Shown here piece by piece: positions 61,834 to 64,000 of a DNA stretch of 64,000 nucleotides. Made by a program: the position numbers and the translations under genes. The stretch comes from Armatimonadota bacterium (GTDB lineage: Bacteria; Armatimonadota; UBA5829; DSUL01), in NCBI GenBank assembly GCA_025998755.1, contig AP024674.1, positions 248,001 to 312,000 of the forward strand, written 5' to 3'. A model generated the notes under the pieces. That model did no database searches. It saw only the letters and a list, made by a program, of their open reading frames with translations, and had not been told where the DNA came from. Every line of letters begins with the position of its first letter. Position 1 is the first letter of the stretch.

Positions 61834-62443
61834 GGCCATCTCCCTTCCCGGCGCGACGTTTGCACTCTTCAAAGATGCGCCGGACCTCCGCTTTGCCCTC
61901 CGGGGTTTCCGGCAGGATCGCAAGCTTGCCCTTTGCCATCATGGCCACGCCCGCGGGCACATCCTGGAACAGCCGGCCTGTCTTCAGCTTCAAGGCCGCG
62001 ACCAGAGCCAGTTCGTGCAGCCGGCCGCCCCGCTCCACCCCGTGAAGGAACGTATCGTGGAACGCCCGGATAGCGGGTTCCGGACAACGCACGCCACGGT
62101 GTGTCGCGATCTGCCGGAGAGAGTCCATCACGCGCGGAAGGTCCACCAGGCGGGGGCAGCGGGTGACGCACGTATTACAACCCACGCACAGCCAGATGGA
62201 CCGGCTTTGCAGCACTTCATCAGCCATCCCGGCGAGCGCCATCCGCGTGACCTGGTTGGGCATCAGGTCCATCGCGAACGCAACCGGACAACCCGCCGTG
62301 CATTCGCCGCATTGATAACAGGCGGACAGCTTCTGGCCACTCAGGCGTTCGACCTCGCGGCAGAAGCCCGGCTCGGTCTTTTTGCCGCCGAATCTTACCT
62401 CGCCGGAGGTGGTGGCGGACTCAGCAGAGATCGCATCACCCAC
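61823..62443 (-). CDS. hdrC: Heterodisulfide reductase subunit C-like ferredoxin HdrC
   Basis: The product is about 206 residues from a GTG at 62443 with AGAGG 8-9 bases upstream; an ATG at 62470 extends it but has no ribosome site. Two 4Fe-4S motifs are complete: [12 protein letters not shown] (about residue 42) and [22 protein letters not shown] (about 86). It is the first gene of the operon and passes electrons from HdrA to HdrB. Its upstream region is shared with the divergent prepilin-like gene. Confidence 0.9.
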   Translation of the reverse strand: MGDAISAESATTSGEVRFGGKKTEPGFCREVERLSGQKLSACYQCGECTAGCPVAFAMDLMPNQVTRMALAGMADEVLQSRSIWLCVGCNTCVTRCPRLVDLPRVMDSLRQIATHRGVRCPEPAIRAFHDTFLHGVERGGRLHELALVAALKLKTGRLFQDVPAGVAMMAKGKLAILPETPEGKAEVRRIFEECKRRAGKGDGHAG

Positions 62444-62807
62444 GAGAAAGCACCTCTTTTGCGCTTGCATGCCGCCGTGCTACGGAGGAACGCAATACCA
62501 GCGTCCCCTTTGCCGCGAAGCCCGACGGCTGTGTCCCGGGCGAAGATCGGGCGGGCGAGGTGTGCAGGCCGTCGCGGCGCGCTTTTCACCCGCTCTCACT
62601 GCAATGATAGCCTTTCGCAGCCTCTCTCGAAAAGAGGACTCTGGTACTACTCTTCACGAAGAGGCCCCGCTTAGAACCAGTGCCCCATTTTCCAGACCGG
62701 AAGCTCTTGACCTCGCGGCCCGCGTCCGATACTCTGAGAGAGACAGGTTGAGACCCTCTGCACGCGTGCCGCTGCCGTTGGTCTGGGCTACCGGGAGGTA
62801 TACGAAC
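62444..62807. promoter_or_regulatory. Divergent region between hdrC and the prepilin-like gene, with a rightward promoter
   Basis: TTGACC at 62707-62712 and TACTCT at 62730-62735, 17 bases apart, form a plausible sigma-70 promoter for the rightward gene with a leader of about 66 bases. Short hairpins around 62620-62690 lie upstream. The hdr operon promoter must lie here too but was not resolved. Confidence 0.5.
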
Positions 62808-63608
<801 letters not shown>

Positions 63609-63629
63609 CAAGAGCTACAATTGGAGTTA

Positions 63630-63657
63630 GGGCCCCGGCCCGAGCCGGGGCCCTTTT
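63630..63657 (+). terminator. Rho-independent terminator after the prepilin-like gene
   Basis: A perfect stem (63630-63639 with 63644-63653) with loop CCGA is followed by TTTT, 21 bases after the stop codon. Confidence 0.92.
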
Positions 63658-63739
63658 ACCATCGGCCAGTAGTCTGTTTCCCCCGGTGGGAACCTGTGGC
63701 CGCTGGGCTGTGGGGACTATCCTGCCAGATCCTCCTACG

Positions 63740-63837
63740 TTGGTCGAGTAGCGCGGCGCCAGCCGCGCGTATCGAGACCTTGTATTCCCAGGCGTGGTTC
63801 GACTCGTCCGCCTCCGCCGGACGGCTCAACCGACGTA
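63740..63837. repeat. Dispersed two-hairpin intergenic repeat, copy E
   Basis: The left hairpin GTCGAGTAGCGCGGCGCC with GCGCGTATCGAGACC and the right hairpin GACTCGTCCGCC-TCC-GCCGGACGGCTCAACC match copies A and B, 16 kb away. It lies between a terminator and the pfkA start. Confidence 0.8.
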
Positions 63838-63912
63838 TCTGGCTGCGGCGCAGGGCAGCGCAAGCCGATAAAATGCTTTGCGAGTGCAGACTACGAAAGG
63901 AAACAGCATCAG

Positions 63913-64000
63913 ATGGCCAGGCAGAGCAAGGCAAGTTGCATTGGCATCCTTACATCCGGAGGCGATTGTCCCGGCCTGAACGCGGCCATCCGCGGCGTGG
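63913..64000 (+). CDS. pfkA: 6-phosphofructokinase, N-terminal fragment (runs off window)
   Basis: Only 29 codons are inside the window, from the ATG at 63913 with AAAGGAA upstream. They read [20 protein letters not shown], the nucleotide-phosphate site that opens nearly all PfkA-family phosphofructokinases. The remainder lies beyond base 64000. Whether it uses ATP or pyrophosphate cannot be decided from this part. Confidence 0.88.
   Translation, partial: MARQSKASCIGILTSGGDCPGLNAAIRGV

Noticed and set aside
62382-62807. Upstream extension of the prepilin-like reading frame
   Set aside because: The extension overlaps the hdrC control region and is arginine/serine-rich. The prepilin leader and ribosome site fix the start at 62808.

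Overview
The window is high-GC bacterial chromosome. It encodes a TonB-dependent receptor (so an outer membrane), H-X9-DG-type prepilin-like proteins, a PEP-CTERM protein, Tat-exported Gfo/Idh/MocA proteins, a DUF6785 membrane protein and many secreted multidomain carbohydrate-related proteins. This mix is typical of Armatimonadota (former OP10) or a near neighbour. The phylum assignment is an inference from gene content, because no rRNA or tRNA gene was seen. No CRISPR array, prophage or transposase was recognised.

Layout. 1-6.4 kb: two tandem, highly similar genes for large secreted proteins, the first cut by the window edge. The second carries 14 WD40 repeats, five Fn3-like repeats, a C-type lectin domain and a C-terminal OB-like tandem. 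6.4-7.3 kb: non-coding. 7.3-11.2 kb: a Gfo/Idh/MocA dehydrogenase, a TPR protein, and a DUF711 (PFL-like) / double-ACT pair. 11.3-20.5 kb: a ThuA gene, then an eight-gene, mostly overlapping minus-strand operon (DUF1080, Gfo/Idh, ThuA, ApbE, Gfo/Idh, DUF6807, SMP-30, sugar/nucleoside MFS), probably an oxidative sugar or glycoside degradation pathway. 20.7-30.8 kb: rhamnulokinase, RmuC, a thioester alpha-2-macroglobulin overlapping a VanW protein, and an unknown integral membrane protein. 31.0-33.7 kb: an esterase and a DUF6785 gene truncated head-on at the same point, then a PAS/HATPase sensor.

33.9-45.6 kb is a polysaccharide region. Three consecutive minus-strand secreted proteins (a GH5-like glycosidase and two sialidase-like beta-propellers) each end in Fn3 plus the same OB-like tandem seen at 1-6.4 kb. 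A heparinase II/III-type lyase and a TonB-dependent receptor follow. 45.8-55.5 kb: rpoN behind a near-consensus sigma-70 promoter, a PEPCK-like DUF4914 protein, a PEP-CTERM protein, L-rhamnose isomerase, a clan GH-A/CBM6 glycosidase, a nitroreductase and a decayed UroD-family relic. 55.5-62.4 kb: a complete minus-strand hdrCBA-flxDCBA operon for an electron-bifurcating NAD(P)H:heterodisulfide-reductase-type complex. 62.8-64.0 kb: a prepilin-like H-X9-DG protein and the start of a 6-phosphofructokinase gene.

Together the genes suggest a heterotroph that degrades complex plant- or algal-type glycans outside the cell, takes products through TonB receptors and MFS transporters, catabolises rhamnose and oxidised sugars, and balances reductant through an Flx-Hdr complex. 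A dispersed two-hairpin intergenic repeat (five copies) and a second short palindromic repeat occupy the non-coding gaps from 47 kb onward.
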